DNA of 64,000 bases from Lachnospiraceae bacterium. GTDB taxonomy: Bacteria > Bacillota > Clostridia > Lachnospirales > Lachnospiraceae. Positions within the stretch are counted from its first letter, which is position 1. The number at the start of each line of letters is the position of its first letter. The notes under the pieces were generated by a model. The model worked only from the letters and a program-made list of their open reading frames with translations. It was not told the DNA's origin and made no database searches. Where the stretch lies: NCBI GenBank assembly GCA_910575445.1, contig CAJTFW010000008.1, positions 150,447 through 214,446 on the forward strand, read 5' to 3'. Made by a program: the position numbers and the translations under genes. This document shows, piece by piece, positions 18,552-26,843 of this stretch.

Positions 18552-19919
18552 CTACTCAAAGCTGAAGGTCTCACCTTTGCTAAAGTCTTCCATTGCATAA
18601 CGCATAGCATCCATCAGATGATTAAAATCATCTATTGGCTTATTTAACCGCTTGCCTGTCTTTGTATCTGTATCCCAGGTGTAATTGCTTATCTCAGTGA
18701 TAAAATTTACGCATCTAGGATGCACAATGATGTGATAGTCCTGAAGGTAGTCAATGCCATTGTTTACACTGTCTTTACCCTTTCTTGCCTGCTGGATATG
18801 TGAAAGACCCAAATCATACAGGCGGTCAATGCTTTTAGGTTCAGCGTTCTCTGCTCTGATTCGCTCTTTTCGATAGCCCATCGTAGTGACTTCTGAAGCA
18901 ATCCGTTCATTGCTCATACCAGGTTTATACATTTCATCAAAGACCCACAGAGTTTTGGCCTTTTCGTCTACCAGTCCGCAAAACAAAGCAGAAGGGTCAT
19001 TCGTATAACCAAAATCTAATCCAAAAGCAGACTTTACATTAGGCAATCTGCGGATTGTATCAATGTCAAATGCTTTTTCTTCCCAGTTCTCATAGATAAG
19101 CCCTTCTACAATTCCCCAGTCACCCAGGCCTGCAACGCGGTACCGCCTAGGATTATTCAGGCGCATAGTCTCAAAGACTTTCTGATCTGCCTCATCTAGC
19201 CATTCATTGCAAAGATAATTCGTAGTCATGGCCAAAGTTTCATCATCTGGCTTATCAAAAAATCTCTTTTTTATCCAGTGATGTTCATTCCACGGATTAA
19301 ATGTCAGTGTGATTTGTTTAAATAATCCAGTCTCTGTTGGTATCGCCCCACGGATGGATTCATCCAGCATATTAAAATCATTTTCGTTTCCAATCTCATA
19401 TGCCTCTTCGATCCACATAAAACACAGATAGCCATGCTCAACCGTTATGGAAGTAACTTTCAGTGGGTCATCTAATCCCCGGAAGTATATTTTCTGTCCG
19501 GTAGGCCTATAGGTCATCTCAAGGGGACTTTCTTTTATGTCCCAATGACTTTCTACTCCCAAGCGATGTATCGCCCATTTTAGCTCTGTAAAGCAGCTGT
19601 CCTTTAGCGTTCTGAAAGTTTTCCTGACTACAAGAGTATTGGCATCCGGGTATTTCATCATGTTTGTGATATACCACAGAGCTGTTGTCTTTGACTTCTT
19701 GCTCGCACGGCTTCCCTTGCAAATTCTGTATCTGCCTTTCCAGTTCCAGAAGGTCCCATAGCCCTTTCCAACCACATCTGGCAGAGAAATCACCCGTTTA
19801 CCGGAGATGGAGGAAGCATACTGCTCTGGCATATAAAAGCGTTTCTGATAATCAAAAACGTACTGACTGCTAGTCTTCAAGCTGCTCTTCTCCAGATATG
19901 ACAACCGGTATGTTGACAC
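18552..19919 (-). CDS. Terminase large subunit (PBSX-type, Terminase_3)
   Basis: A 455-residue packaging motor. The ATPase part shows a Walker A-like KGSRASKKSKTTAL near residue 70, LCFMWIEEAYEI as Walker B, and LTFNPWNEHHWIKKRFF as the coupling motif. The nuclease part has FGLDFGYTNDPSAL near 290 and the C-terminal DFNHLMDAMRYAM. The frame begins with GTG at 19919 inside the small-subunit gene; later ATG codons would remove little of the conserved part. Confidence 0.95.
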   Translation of the reverse strand: MSTYRLSYLEKSSLKTSSQYVFDYQKRFYMPEQYASSISGKRVISLPDVVGKGYGTFWNWKGRYRICKGSRASKKSKTTALWYITNMMKYPDANTLVVRKTFRTLKDSCFTELKWAIHRLGVESHWDIKESPLEMTYRPTGQKIYFRGLDDPLKVTSITVEHGYLCFMWIEEAYEIGNENDFNMLDESIRGAIPTETGLFKQITLTFNPWNEHHWIKKRFFDKPDDETLAMTTNYLCNEWLDEADQKVFETMRLNNPRRYRVAGLGDWGIVEGLIYENWEEKAFDIDTIRRLPNVKSAFGLDFGYTNDPSALFCGLVDEKAKTLWVFDEMYKPGMSNERIASEVTTMGYRKERIRAENAEPKSIDRLYDLGLSHIQQARKGKDSVNNGIDYLQDYHIIVHPRCVNFITEISNYTWDTDTKTGKRLNKPIDDFNHLMDAMRYAMEDFSKGETFSFE

Positions 19920-20370
19920 TTACATCCAGCTTGTCATTCCACATGCCCAAATGCTTTCCCAAAAGTTCAAGAGCTTTTAATTTATCATTTAGCCTGACCT
20001 CACGTTCAATCCCTTCCCCCTTTTTTGTTGGAATTATTTTCACCTTCACAGACTGGATGGCAGCAGTGTCATCGGAAGTAGCGCTAAGCTTAATGGTCGC
20101 ATCCTCTGCATTAATTACATCAGCAGCATTTACAAAAGCTATCTTTGCAAGCTCTAAGACAACTCGGTCTTGATTTACTCCAGTTCTCTTGCTCCGCTCT
20201 GCCATCTGTTCAGCGATTGCCTGTTGAACCATAACTTTTGATAACAGTCTTGCACTTTGTTCTTGTGCTGTTTTTACAGAATACCCTGCTCTGATTGCTG
20301 CTTGTGTTGCGTTCAGGTCAATCAGGTATTCATCAACAAAGCGTTGCTGTTTCTCTGTTAGCTTTGCCAT
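19870..20370 (-). CDS. Terminase small subunit
   Basis: The ATG at 20370 follows an AGGAAGGTG site and gives MAKLTEKQQRFVDEYLIDLN ATQAAIRAGYS in essence, the hallmark N-terminus of Terminase_2 small subunits (a helix-turn-helix DNA-recognition domain). Further upstream sequence belongs to a terminator, so a longer start is unlikely. The 166-residue protein recognises the packaging site and overlaps the large-subunit gene by 50 bases. Confidence 0.92.
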   Translation of the reverse strand: MAKLTEKQQRFVDEYLIDLNATQAAIRAGYSVKTAQEQSARLLSKVMVQQAIAEQMAERSKRTGVNQDRVVLELAKIAFVNAADVINAEDATIKLSATSDDTAAIQSVKVKIIPTKKGEGIEREVRLNDKLKALELLGKHLGMWNDKLDVSVNIPVVISGEEQLED

Positions 20371-20396
20371 CCGGTAACACCTTCCTTTCTGCAAAA

Positions 20397-20420
20397 CAAA
20401 AAGCAGCCCTTCTGGACTGC
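20397..20420 (-). terminator. Intrinsic terminator between the acetyltransferase cassette and terminase
   Basis: On the minus strand GCAGTCC-AGAA-GGGCTGC (one G-U pair) is followed by TTTTTGTTTT. The hairpin lies just after the acetyltransferase gene and before the small terminase gene, so it insulates the cassette from the late operon, or marks the cassette's edge. Confidence 0.85.
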
Positions 20421-20450
20421 CTCTGTTCAAATTAATATCATCAACTATAG

Positions 20451-21044
20451 TTAATTCCAATATGCTGAAAAATCAATTTTTTTATACAACGTATATAAAC
20501 CTTCATTATTTAACTCATCATATAATTTTTTAAAACCCTGCTTCTCATAAAATTTTTCATACATACATTCACGACACTCTAATACAATCAAATTTCCTCC
20601 AACAACTTTTGCTGCTAAACTAATTGCATGATAACATTCGTTCAATACTTGCTGCCCGTCTAAATCTATATTTTTATAGTCATCACATCTCCCAAGCTGA
20701 CCTATCAAATATGCTGGAACAGAATTAATACTATCTCTTCCTGGATATTCTCCAAGAACTTTTCTTTTTTTCTTTTTTGATAAATTGGATATATCTAAAG
20801 ATTTTTGAGCAATCGTAAAATAAGCAATTACAATAAATTGGTCTTGTAATAATTTTTCTAAATCAATTACAAGATATGTTTTTCCATAATTTGTTTTTTC
20901 ATATGGTACTGCTTTATGAATCAAAAAGTTCTCTAAATCAATTTCACGTTGACAAGAGAACTTTTTGAAAGCATTTTCAATTTTTTGTTCATCATACTCT
21001 TTACCGAGTATTTCTCCCAATGGTATTACCTTGTATTCTTTCAT
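20451..21044 (-). CDS. GNAT-family acetyltransferase, candidate toxin of a toxin-antitoxin pair
   Basis: A 197-residue protein with TYLVIDLEKLLQDQFIVIAYFTIAQKSL (strands beta 3-4), VPAYLIGQLGRCDDYKN (the Q/R-x-x-G-x-x acetyl-CoA loop, here GQLGRCD), then AISLAAKVVGGNLIVLEC and FYEKQGFKKLY, all classical GNAT features. The motif pattern is that of TacT/AtaT-type tRNA acetylating toxins and their relatives. It lies nine bases after a 59-aa gene, in an AT-rich segment inserted between the late activator and terminase, with its own promoter and terminator. The toxin role is inferred from family and layout. Confidence 0.8.
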   Translation of the reverse strand: MKEYKVIPLGEILGKEYDEQKIENAFKKFSCQREIDLENFLIHKAVPYEKTNYGKTYLVIDLEKLLQDQFIVIAYFTIAQKSLDISNLSKKKKRKVLGEYPGRDSINSVPAYLIGQLGRCDDYKNIDLDGQQVLNECYHAISLAAKVVGGNLIVLECRECMYEKFYEKQGFKKLYDELNNEGLYTLYKKIDFSAYWN

Positions 21045-21053
21045 TCGTATACT

Positions 21054-21233
21054 TTATTTACTTAAAACCTTTAATAAATTATTCTTCAAATTTTTTTCTT
21101 GACTCAAATGAGCTAAATTAGAATGAAAGTCTTTTTGCAATGTGGGAGCCACTGCTTTAGTCATTTCATTAACAAACTCGTTTGTTTTATCTGGCATAAC
21201 CATAAACTGTTTACTGAATGTTGATGTTGCCAT
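21054..21233 (-). CDS. Small protein upstream of the GNAT gene, candidate antitoxin
   Basis: The ATG at 21233 follows a strong AGGAGGTGATAAGT site. The 59-residue product begins MATSTFSKQFMVMPDKTNEF and ends LKNNLLKVLSK. It is predicted to be mostly helical. It does not look like a ribbon-helix-helix (DUF1778) protein, the usual partner of GNAT toxins, so it may belong to a different antitoxin group. Gene order (small gene first) and a shared promoter are as in type II modules. No function has been shown by sequence alone. Confidence 0.75.
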   Translation of the reverse strand: MATSTFSKQFMVMPDKTNEFVNEMTKAVAPTLQKDFHSNLAHLSQEKNLKNNLLKVLSK

Positions 21234-21267
21234 ACTTATCACCTCCTAAATGATATGACGCCAAGCT

Positions 21268-21324
21268 ATACAATATCCATATATTTGTATATTATCATTA
21301 TAATCTAGTTTGGTGAAAAATCAA
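21268..21324 (-). promoter_or_regulatory. Promoter and operator of the GNAT cassette
   Basis: TTGATT (21319-21324, minus strand) and TATAAT (21297-21302) are separated by 16 bases. Just downstream, 21268-21290 is an inverted repeat (ATACAA ... TTGTAT on the plus strand) that covers the expected transcription start region. It would suit autoregulation by the small protein. Confidence 0.65.
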
Positions 21325-21367
21325 GTAAAAACATCCATTTTAATTACATTTCATAATAACTTTTTAG

Positions 21368-21430
21368 CATATTATACTATTTTTTTAACATATTATATTA
21401 TTTTTTTAGTGTATTATACTACTTTTACAA
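21368..21430. repeat. Three AT-rich 21-bp tandem repeats
   Basis: Units 21368-21388, 21389-21409 and 21410-21430 share the core CATATTATACTATTTTTTTA with a period of exactly 21 bp, that is two helical turns. On the minus strand each unit contains a TATAAT-like hexamer. They lie upstream of the GNAT cassette promoter in a gene-free stretch (21243-21546). Candidate roles are an iteron-like protein-binding array, an upstream element or a DNA bend. Confidence 0.85.
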
Positions 21431-21546
21431 TAAATTTATTTACAATGCCTAATCTCCAAATCAGAATCTGTACTCTCTACTTATATCTTCCTACCTATGA
21501 AGCCAATTCTATTATAAAACGGCATTTCCGGCAAAAACGGCCTTTT

Positions 21547-21969
21547 TTATCTAATTTTATATTTTTCAAGATATTTATCCCGAATATGTCGTCGTATATA
21601 ATCCTCTCGGCCACCATATCCTATCTTTTCTGCAATCTTTATCCAGCTCATCCCCTCTATGTATCTCATACGGAAGATGAAGCGGGTCTGTCCATCTTCA
21701 ATATTTTTGACCCACTGCTCTACTGTCTGTACTTGTAATTCTCTGTGTTTTAGAACCTTTTTCCTATGCTCATACAGGTTCCAGTCAAAGCCAACCACAC
21801 TTTGTGGCTTGGGATAACCGTCTCGATAGTCAAGGATTGTACTACTTCCAATTCCCGCATCCGACATCAGCATACTTTCTAATTCTGCTTTCAAAAATGG
21901 AAGTTCTCTTTTATATTTTTGATAATTTTTTAACAGTTTTTTTGTTATCTGGACTTCTATGAATGTCAC
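21547..21969 (-). CDS. ArpU/DUF1492-like late transcription activator
   Basis: A 140-residue protein with a C-terminal sigma-region-4-like helix-turn-helix (FRMRYIEGMSWIKIAEKIGYGGREDYIRRHIR). In many Firmicutes phages such a protein (ArpU or RinA group) is coded just before terminase and turns on late genes. The predicted GTG start at 21969 lies inside the GGGGGTG ribosome binding site, so the true start may be a later codon a few residues in, possibly non-canonical. Confidence 0.8.
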   Translation of the reverse strand: MTFIEVQITKKLLKNYQKYKRELPFLKAELESMLMSDAGIGSSTILDYRDGYPKPQSVVGFDWNLYEHRKKVLKHRELQVQTVEQWVKNIEDGQTRFIFRMRYIEGMSWIKIAEKIGYGGREDYIRRHIRDKYLEKYKIR

Positions 21970-22009
21970 CCCCTATAATATTTCTACTTTTCAAATTAAT
22001 ATAGGCTTC

Positions 22010-22276
22010 TCATCCATCTTTTCTTTTATCAGGTTTTGCCAGAAGCGTAATGCTTTTGTCTCTCTGAATAAATCCCATATTGATTAACCTATACTGTGAT
22101 GAAGCATCAGCTTTTCTAACTATGATGCCTTCTTTTTCCAGCTCTTTCATGTAAGTATGTACTGTTGATTTTGCACAATGGATATCTTTGGCAATCTCAT
22201 CATAGTTGGGATAAAACTGATGTTTTTTGTAATAATTGATGATAAACTTAACGATATAGTGATTTATTACTGTCAT
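22010..22276 (-). CDS. Winged helix-turn-helix DNA-binding protein (88 aa)
   Basis: The N-terminal part, FIINYYKKHQFYPNYDEIAKDIHCAKSTVHTYMKELEKEGII, is a LexA-N/MarR-like winged helix (Y-x-P-x-x-x-E-I-A ... S-T-V-x-x-x-x-x-x-L). A short basic tail follows. It has an AGGAGAGAGG site and lies between the helicase gene and the late activator, which suggests a role in the early-to-late switch. Its target is unknown. Confidence 0.75.
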   Translation of the reverse strand: MTVINHYIVKFIINYYKKHQFYPNYDEIAKDIHCAKSTVHTYMKELEKEGIIVRKADASSQYRLINMGFIQRDKSITLLAKPDKRKDG

Positions 22277-22397
22277 TTACCTCTCTCCTAATGTTATTTT
22301 TCTTGCACTTCTCCAAAGCCAGGCTTATAATAATACCAGTTGTCAGTTCCGGGAGGAGTGCGGCTTGGTCGTATAGCCGGTGTCTAAGCTCAACCAT
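22248..22397 (-). CDS. Small phage ORF (49 aa)
   Basis: ATG at 22397 opens MVELRHRLYDQAALLPELTT and a hydrophobic-to-charged remainder (IIISLALEKCKKNN), ending inside the next gene in another frame. It fills most of the otherwise empty 196-base space after the SNF2 helicase gene. The ribosome binding site (AAGGGA) is weak and the overlap is 29 bases. It may be a genuine small early gene; evidence is modest. Confidence 0.4.
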   Translation of the reverse strand: MVELRHRLYDQAALLPELTTGIIISLALEKCKKNNIRREVNDSNKSLYR

Positions 22398-22472
22398 TTG
22401 ATAATCCCTTAGAAACACGCGGCTGCTGGCAGCTTTTTAGATGACTTTACAATTCTTCTTCAAACTGACAGT

Positions 22473-23858
22473 TTAATTCCAAGCTTTTTCCTCCTTAATC
22501 TCCCTTACTCGTGCTTTTAATGCCTCCAGTAATCCTGCTTGCGTTTGGCCTTTATCTTGTAAAGCTTCCATCACTCTCTCATCCATACACCCCACGGTAA
22601 CTAAGTGATGAATCACCACATTTTCTTTCTGTCCTTGCCGATAAAGTCTTGCATTGGCTTGTTGATAAAGTTCCAGACTCCAATTTAACCCAAACCAAAC
22701 AATCACATTTCCTCCTGCTTGGAGGTTCAATCCATATGCTGCCGACGCTGGATGGGCAAGCAAGATATCGGTCTCTCCCTGGTTCCAAGCTTCAATCGTT
22801 TCTGGCCCTTTTAGTTCTGAGATGCTAAGCTTTGTCTTTCTAAGCATGATAAGCAGTCTGTCTCTGTCATGCTGAAAATTATAAAATACCAAGATGTGTT
22901 TTCCCTGAGAAGACTCCACAATCTCTTGAAAAGCCTCTAGTTTGCTATTATGAATCTCTATCACATTTTTATCGCTGTCATAGATAGCACCATTGCAATA
23001 CTGCAGCAATTTATTTGTCAGAACCGCTGCACTTCCAGCATCAATCGTCTCCTCATCCACCTCTAACAGCATCTCTTTTTCAAATCTGTGATACTCCTCC
23101 ATCCCTTTTTCAGAAAGCTGAACATGAATGATATTGTCAATTCGCTCTGGCAGTGTAAGATAGTCTTCTGCTGACAGACTGATACAAAGATCCCGAAGAC
23201 ACTCCTGTATCTGCTCCTTAGCGCCTGGAAGGGGCACATACTTGAAAACCTGTGTGCGACTTCTTGAAGCAGGTGCAAAGTATTGGTCTCTGTAAGCACT
23301 TAAGGTACGCCCCAACCTTGCTCCGCCATCCAGAAGATAGACCTGTGCCCATAAATCAATCAGCCCGTTTGGAGCTGGAGTCCCTGTTAGTCCTACCATC
23401 CGCTTAATATGCCCCCGGATTTGCTTTAGACTGCGAAATCTTTTGGCTCTATGACTTTTAAAGCTGGATAATTCATCAATCACAACCATGTCAAAAGGCC
23501 ATGCATTTTGATAATGCTCCACTAACCAGACTACATTGTCCCTGCTTAATACATAAACATCTCCTGGCGTATTTAAAGCGCGAATTCTTTTTTTCTCAGA
23601 ACCCAACACCGGCACAATCCGAAGCAGATGCAAATGGTCCCATTTTCCTGCTTCTCTTACCCAAGTATCCTCTGCTACTTTTTTGGGGGCTATGACCAAG
23701 GTCTTGCACACCAGGAAGCGGTTATAACGCAAATCATTGACTGCTGTCAAAGTAATCACTGTCTTTCCAAGTCCCATATCTAAGAACAGACCAACTGCAT
23801 ACTCTGCGATTAAACGATTGATACAATATCTCTGATATGCATGTGGTATAAATCTCAT
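22473..23858 (-). CDS. SNF2-family DNA helicase/translocase
   Basis: A 461-residue SF2 protein. Motif I is LDMGLGKTVITL (about residue 27), motif II is VVIDELSSFK (DExx variant), motif III GLTGTPAPNGLIDLWAQ, and motif VI QQANARLYRQGQKENV near residue 400. It is the single-module SNF2 helicase found next to VRR-NUC in many Firmicutes phages and probably acts in phage replication or recombination. It overlaps the nuclease gene by four bases. Confidence 0.95.
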   Translation of the reverse strand: MRFIPHAYQRYCINRLIAEYAVGLFLDMGLGKTVITLTAVNDLRYNRFLVCKTLVIAPKKVAEDTWVREAGKWDHLHLLRIVPVLGSEKKRIRALNTPGDVYVLSRDNVVWLVEHYQNAWPFDMVVIDELSSFKSHRAKRFRSLKQIRGHIKRMVGLTGTPAPNGLIDLWAQVYLLDGGARLGRTLSAYRDQYFAPASRSRTQVFKYVPLPGAKEQIQECLRDLCISLSAEDYLTLPERIDNIIHVQLSEKGMEEYHRFEKEMLLEVDEETIDAGSAAVLTNKLLQYCNGAIYDSDKNVIEIHNSKLEAFQEIVESSQGKHILVFYNFQHDRDRLLIMLRKTKLSISELKGPETIEAWNQGETDILLAHPASAAYGLNLQAGGNVIVWFGLNWSLELYQQANARLYRQGQKENVVIHHLVTVGCMDERVMEALQDKGQTQAGLLEALKARVREIKEEKAWN

Positions 23859-24151
23859 AAAGGTCTCTCCTCTGTCTCTCTTATCTGGCGGATTACTTTT
23901 TCGATATCTTCTGGCTTATCCAAAATAGTTACCAGGCATCCCAAATTCTTTAGATGCTGTATCTGCAATCTCTGTAAAGCTGTTGGCCTCTTTCCTTTCC
24001 GCTTTAGCTCTACAAAGCCGATGTATCCTCCCGGCAGCACAACCAGACGGTCTGGTACCCCATCATTCCCTGGCGACACAAATTTATAAGCTTTTCCGCC
24101 TTCCCTTCTCACAGCTTCTCTAAATTTCTTCTCCAATTCTTTTTCTGTCAC
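23855..24151 (-). CDS. VRR-NUC domain nuclease
   Basis: A 98-residue protein that is essentially one VRR-NUC (PD-(D/E)XK superfamily) domain: SPGNDGVPDRLVVLPGGYIGFVELKRKGKRPTALQRLQI. The D of VPDR and E-x-K of VELKRK are the catalytic residues. The start is GTG at 24151 after AAGGAGAGG. Stand-alone VRR-NUC proteins cleave branched DNA such as Holliday junctions and flaps. It is coupled with the SNF2 gene. Confidence 0.95.
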   Translation of the reverse strand: MTEKELEKKFREAVRREGGKAYKFVSPGNDGVPDRLVVLPGGYIGFVELKRKGKRPTALQRLQIQHLKNLGCLVTILDKPEDIEKVIRQIRETEERPL

Positions 24152-24274
24152 AAAGCCTCTCCTTTCATCTGTGCAACATTCTTCGCGCGCGCGTATATGT
24201 TATTACGCGTACAGGGGTACGTGCGGTATATATTCCCTTAATCCCCCTTGTTTTATACTTTTATAGGTATAGAA

Positions 24275-24431
24275 TGTTGACATTGTACTAAACAGGTAAA
24301 ATCCGCTTAAATCAGTACTTTTTGCGTCAACATTGGATTGTTGACGCGTTGTTGACATTGTTGACAAGGCATTTTTTAGAATGTTGACGTTTTACCCACT
24401 TTGTTGACGGGGACTTAATGAGAATGTTGAC
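24275..24431. repeat. Cluster of eight TGTTGAC motifs (iteron-like, candidate phage origin)
   Basis: TGTTGAC occurs on the plus strand at 24275, 24339, 24350, 24359, 24382, 24402 and 24425, and inverted at 24326-24332. Most copies read (A/T)TGTTGAC(A/G). Steps of 11, 9, 23, 20 and 23 bases between neighbours roughly follow the helical repeat. The cluster spans the gene-free region upstream of the nuclease gene and the last 40 bases of the VapE-like gene, inside the replication module, as expected for an origin bound by an initiator. The rest of the gap, 24152-24260, holds an alternating GC/AC-rich stretch. Confidence 0.75.
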
Positions 24432-26830
24432 GCCTTCACATACCCTCTTTGCCTTCCATAATACATTCCCATCCGGATAGGCCCTGCTGTTCTTTCCCAT
24501 CCTGGTATGGATGCCAGAATACTGTTTATCTCCATCGTATCTGATTTTCTCATTAACTTTAGGTCTCCCAAAAAGCACTCACACCATATTTCTGCCGCAC
24601 AGACACGGTCCCGCTCCACCAGATTTTCTGTATCAGTCTTTGTCATTCCCCAAAAGGCTCTTCTTTGAGATAAGTCTCTCTGTGCCCAGTCAAAAGGAAT
24701 CTTTCTTTTCAAAAATTCTAAAATAATCCCTTCTTTGGGATTGCTCTCCTTATGTTCTTCCTGCTGCTTTTGTGCTTCTTTTTCAACTTCCCCTTCTAAA
24801 TACAGTTTCTCTCCACACTGCCAGCCAACCACAGCCTCTGCCCATATCTGATCTATTTCTTCTGCAAGCTGCGTAAACACACACTTTGTTGGCGGCCTAT
24901 ATCCCAAATCTACCGGCCAAAACCTTCGGTTCCCTGTTCGGTCCTTTAGAAACTCTTTATCATTGGTTGTACCAACAATCACGCAACTGCGCGGAAAATT
25001 GCCCGTACGGCGCCCATACGGCATACGATACACATCTTCTACCTTGCTTAAGAACTGTTTGACAGTATTCATCTCTGTCTTATTCATTCCTGTCAGTTCC
25101 CCGGCTTCTATCACCCAGTAGCCCTGAATCAGTTCTGCTGCATCTTTTCCCTCAAAGGTAGCCAAAGAATCACTATACCAATCCTTCCCCAGGATGCGAA
25201 AGAACGTGCTTTTACCGATACCTTGGCTTCCCACCAGGATTAACATACAGTCGAATTTCGTTCCGGGAGCCATAGCCCTTGCTACAGCAGCACAAAGCGT
25301 CTTGCGTATCACAGCTTTTGTATATGGAGTCTCTGCAGCGCCAAAATAATCAATAAGTAAAGTGTCCAGCCGCTTCACTCCATCCCACACAAGCCCATTT
25401 AGATATTCTCGTATCTTATGTTTTCTATGCGATGTTGCATAGACAGAAAAGGCATCATAGATACGCTCCTTCCCATTGATTGCATAGACAGTCTCTATAT
25501 AGTGCCTAAGGCCTGCATCGTCTTCATCGGCCCATGGCCGCATCTTAAAGGTCTTATTAGGAGTCTCCCAAGGCATAATACGGCATACTACTGGGCGATT
25601 AGCAAATTCATCATGGTATATCGCCTCCTTCAGTCTTGGGTCATGCTGTAAAATCGTTAAAACATTATCAATCGTTTTTAAAGGTAATCCTGTCTTAGTA
25701 CTGCATTTTAATCGTTCCATCCAGATATTATCATCTTCTGACGCTTCTGGAAATGCGATAAAGGCTTCCTGTGCCTTCTGGTATCGTTCTTCATTTAGTA
25801 AACGCGCCACATCCTTTCGAGATGCCGCAAACTCACACATCGCCTGAAAAGATGGTAACTGTGTTACAGGTGTATCCGGTTTTGCCTCTTCATCTTTTTC
25901 ATGAAACAGATGGAGCCTTACTAAATCAAACGCATTGCAAAGACAGCCTCCTGCGGGGTCTGTTGCATGATGGCTGTATAAAAAATTTCCGTCCTCATAT
26001 AGTACGGCACCGCCTACTGTTGAGCCTTGTGCATAGGTATAACGGCCATCTCCACATGAGATATATACATCTGAGAGAAATTCTGCAATCGCATGTTCAA
26101 TATTAAAAATTTTACAGAAAGCCCCAACAATCCCTGTCTTCTCTAAGGGATTTCCCTGTTTTTTAGCAGAGCGATTCCGAAGCTTTGCTGCTCCTGGTAC
26201 TTCCGGCCAAAAAGATACATCTTTCCAGTCCTGATACATCTCTAAAATGCCATCTTTGGATAGAAAAGGTTTATCCCCATACAAAAACACATATTCACTG
26301 TCCCTGCTGCAGCTTGACCAATACATCATACGCACTGGTTGAAAGGTAGTCGGGTCAAATATCTGCATCCCTATAAAGCTCGCCATTTTTCTTGCGATTG
26401 GCTCATATTCATCGGGAGCTGCAGGTTGATTCAAAGGAAACACAATACGAAGTCTAGGCGCAGCTGCTTCGTGCTTTCTGGTGCTGTATAAGAGGTATGC
26501 ACACCCCAGAGCATCTACGGCATTTATAATGGCCTGTGTGCCTCCTGCGGGGATATTATCGGCATCCAAAGTCACTAAATATCTATCACCCGCACAATCG
26601 TTTCTGCGGCGGCCATGCTCTAGCGTACCTCCAACAAAGCCTCCTACATCCTTTAACTTATCCTGGTCTGCAAGTCTCATTGCTTTATATTCCGCTAAAG
26701 TCTCCTGTGTCCGTTCCGGCTTTGCCAGGCGCAACACAAATTCTGACCACCAAAGCTCTTGTTCTTTCCAGAACGTTGATTTGCGGCTTTGACCAGTAGA
26801 GATTTTGATTTTTTTATCATTTAGCATCAT
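24392..26830 (-). CDS. VapE-like (PF05272) primase-associated helicase/ATPase
   Basis: A protein of 812 residues from the ATG at 26830 (GAGG eleven bases upstream). The N-terminal half has a primase-like segment, YLVTLDADNIPAGG and APRLRIVFPLNQPA, as in AEP/TOPRIM-containing phage replication proteins. The C-terminal half is the virulence-associated E domain: GSQGIGKSTFFRIL (Walker A), WVIEAGELTGM (Walker B), GTTNDKEFLKDRTGNRRFWPVDL (sensor and arginine finger). It is the probable replicative helicase-primase. The 3' end contains iteron copies. Confidence 0.92.
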   Translation of the reverse strand: MMLNDKKIKISTGQSRKSTFWKEQELWWSEFVLRLAKPERTQETLAEYKAMRLADQDKLKDVGGFVGGTLEHGRRRNDCAGDRYLVTLDADNIPAGGTQAIINAVDALGCAYLLYSTRKHEAAAPRLRIVFPLNQPAAPDEYEPIARKMASFIGMQIFDPTTFQPVRMMYWSSCSRDSEYVFLYGDKPFLSKDGILEMYQDWKDVSFWPEVPGAAKLRNRSAKKQGNPLEKTGIVGAFCKIFNIEHAIAEFLSDVYISCGDGRYTYAQGSTVGGAVLYEDGNFLYSHHATDPAGGCLCNAFDLVRLHLFHEKDEEAKPDTPVTQLPSFQAMCEFAASRKDVARLLNEERYQKAQEAFIAFPEASEDDNIWMERLKCSTKTGLPLKTIDNVLTILQHDPRLKEAIYHDEFANRPVVCRIMPWETPNKTFKMRPWADEDDAGLRHYIETVYAINGKERIYDAFSVYATSHRKHKIREYLNGLVWDGVKRLDTLLIDYFGAAETPYTKAVIRKTLCAAVARAMAPGTKFDCMLILVGSQGIGKSTFFRILGKDWYSDSLATFEGKDAAELIQGYWVIEAGELTGMNKTEMNTVKQFLSKVEDVYRMPYGRRTGNFPRSCVIVGTTNDKEFLKDRTGNRRFWPVDLGYRPPTKCVFTQLAEEIDQIWAEAVVGWQCGEKLYLEGEVEKEAQKQQEEHKESNPKEGIILEFLKRKIPFDWAQRDLSQRRAFWGMTKTDTENLVERDRVCAAEIWCECFLGDLKLMRKSDTMEINSILASIPGWERTAGPIRMGMYYGRQRGYVKASTFSLSPRQQSG

Positions 26831-26843
26831 TTTTGTTGCCTCG

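Noticed and set aside
21310..21738. 142-aa plus-strand frame over the 21-bp repeats and the ArpU-like gene
   Set aside because: It is a Phe/Ile/Tyr-rich translation of the AT-rich repeats and then antisense to a recognised gene; no ribosome binding site.
24181..24240. Alternating GCGCGCGCG and ACGCGTA stretch as a distinct element
   Set aside because: It is short and has no second copy or paired structure; it may be part of the origin region but nothing more can be supported.
24327..24578. 83-aa minus-strand frame across the end of the VapE-like gene
   Set aside because: It lies largely inside the real gene in another frame, has no ribosome binding site, and its repeated Val-Asn residues only reflect the TGTTGAC repeats.
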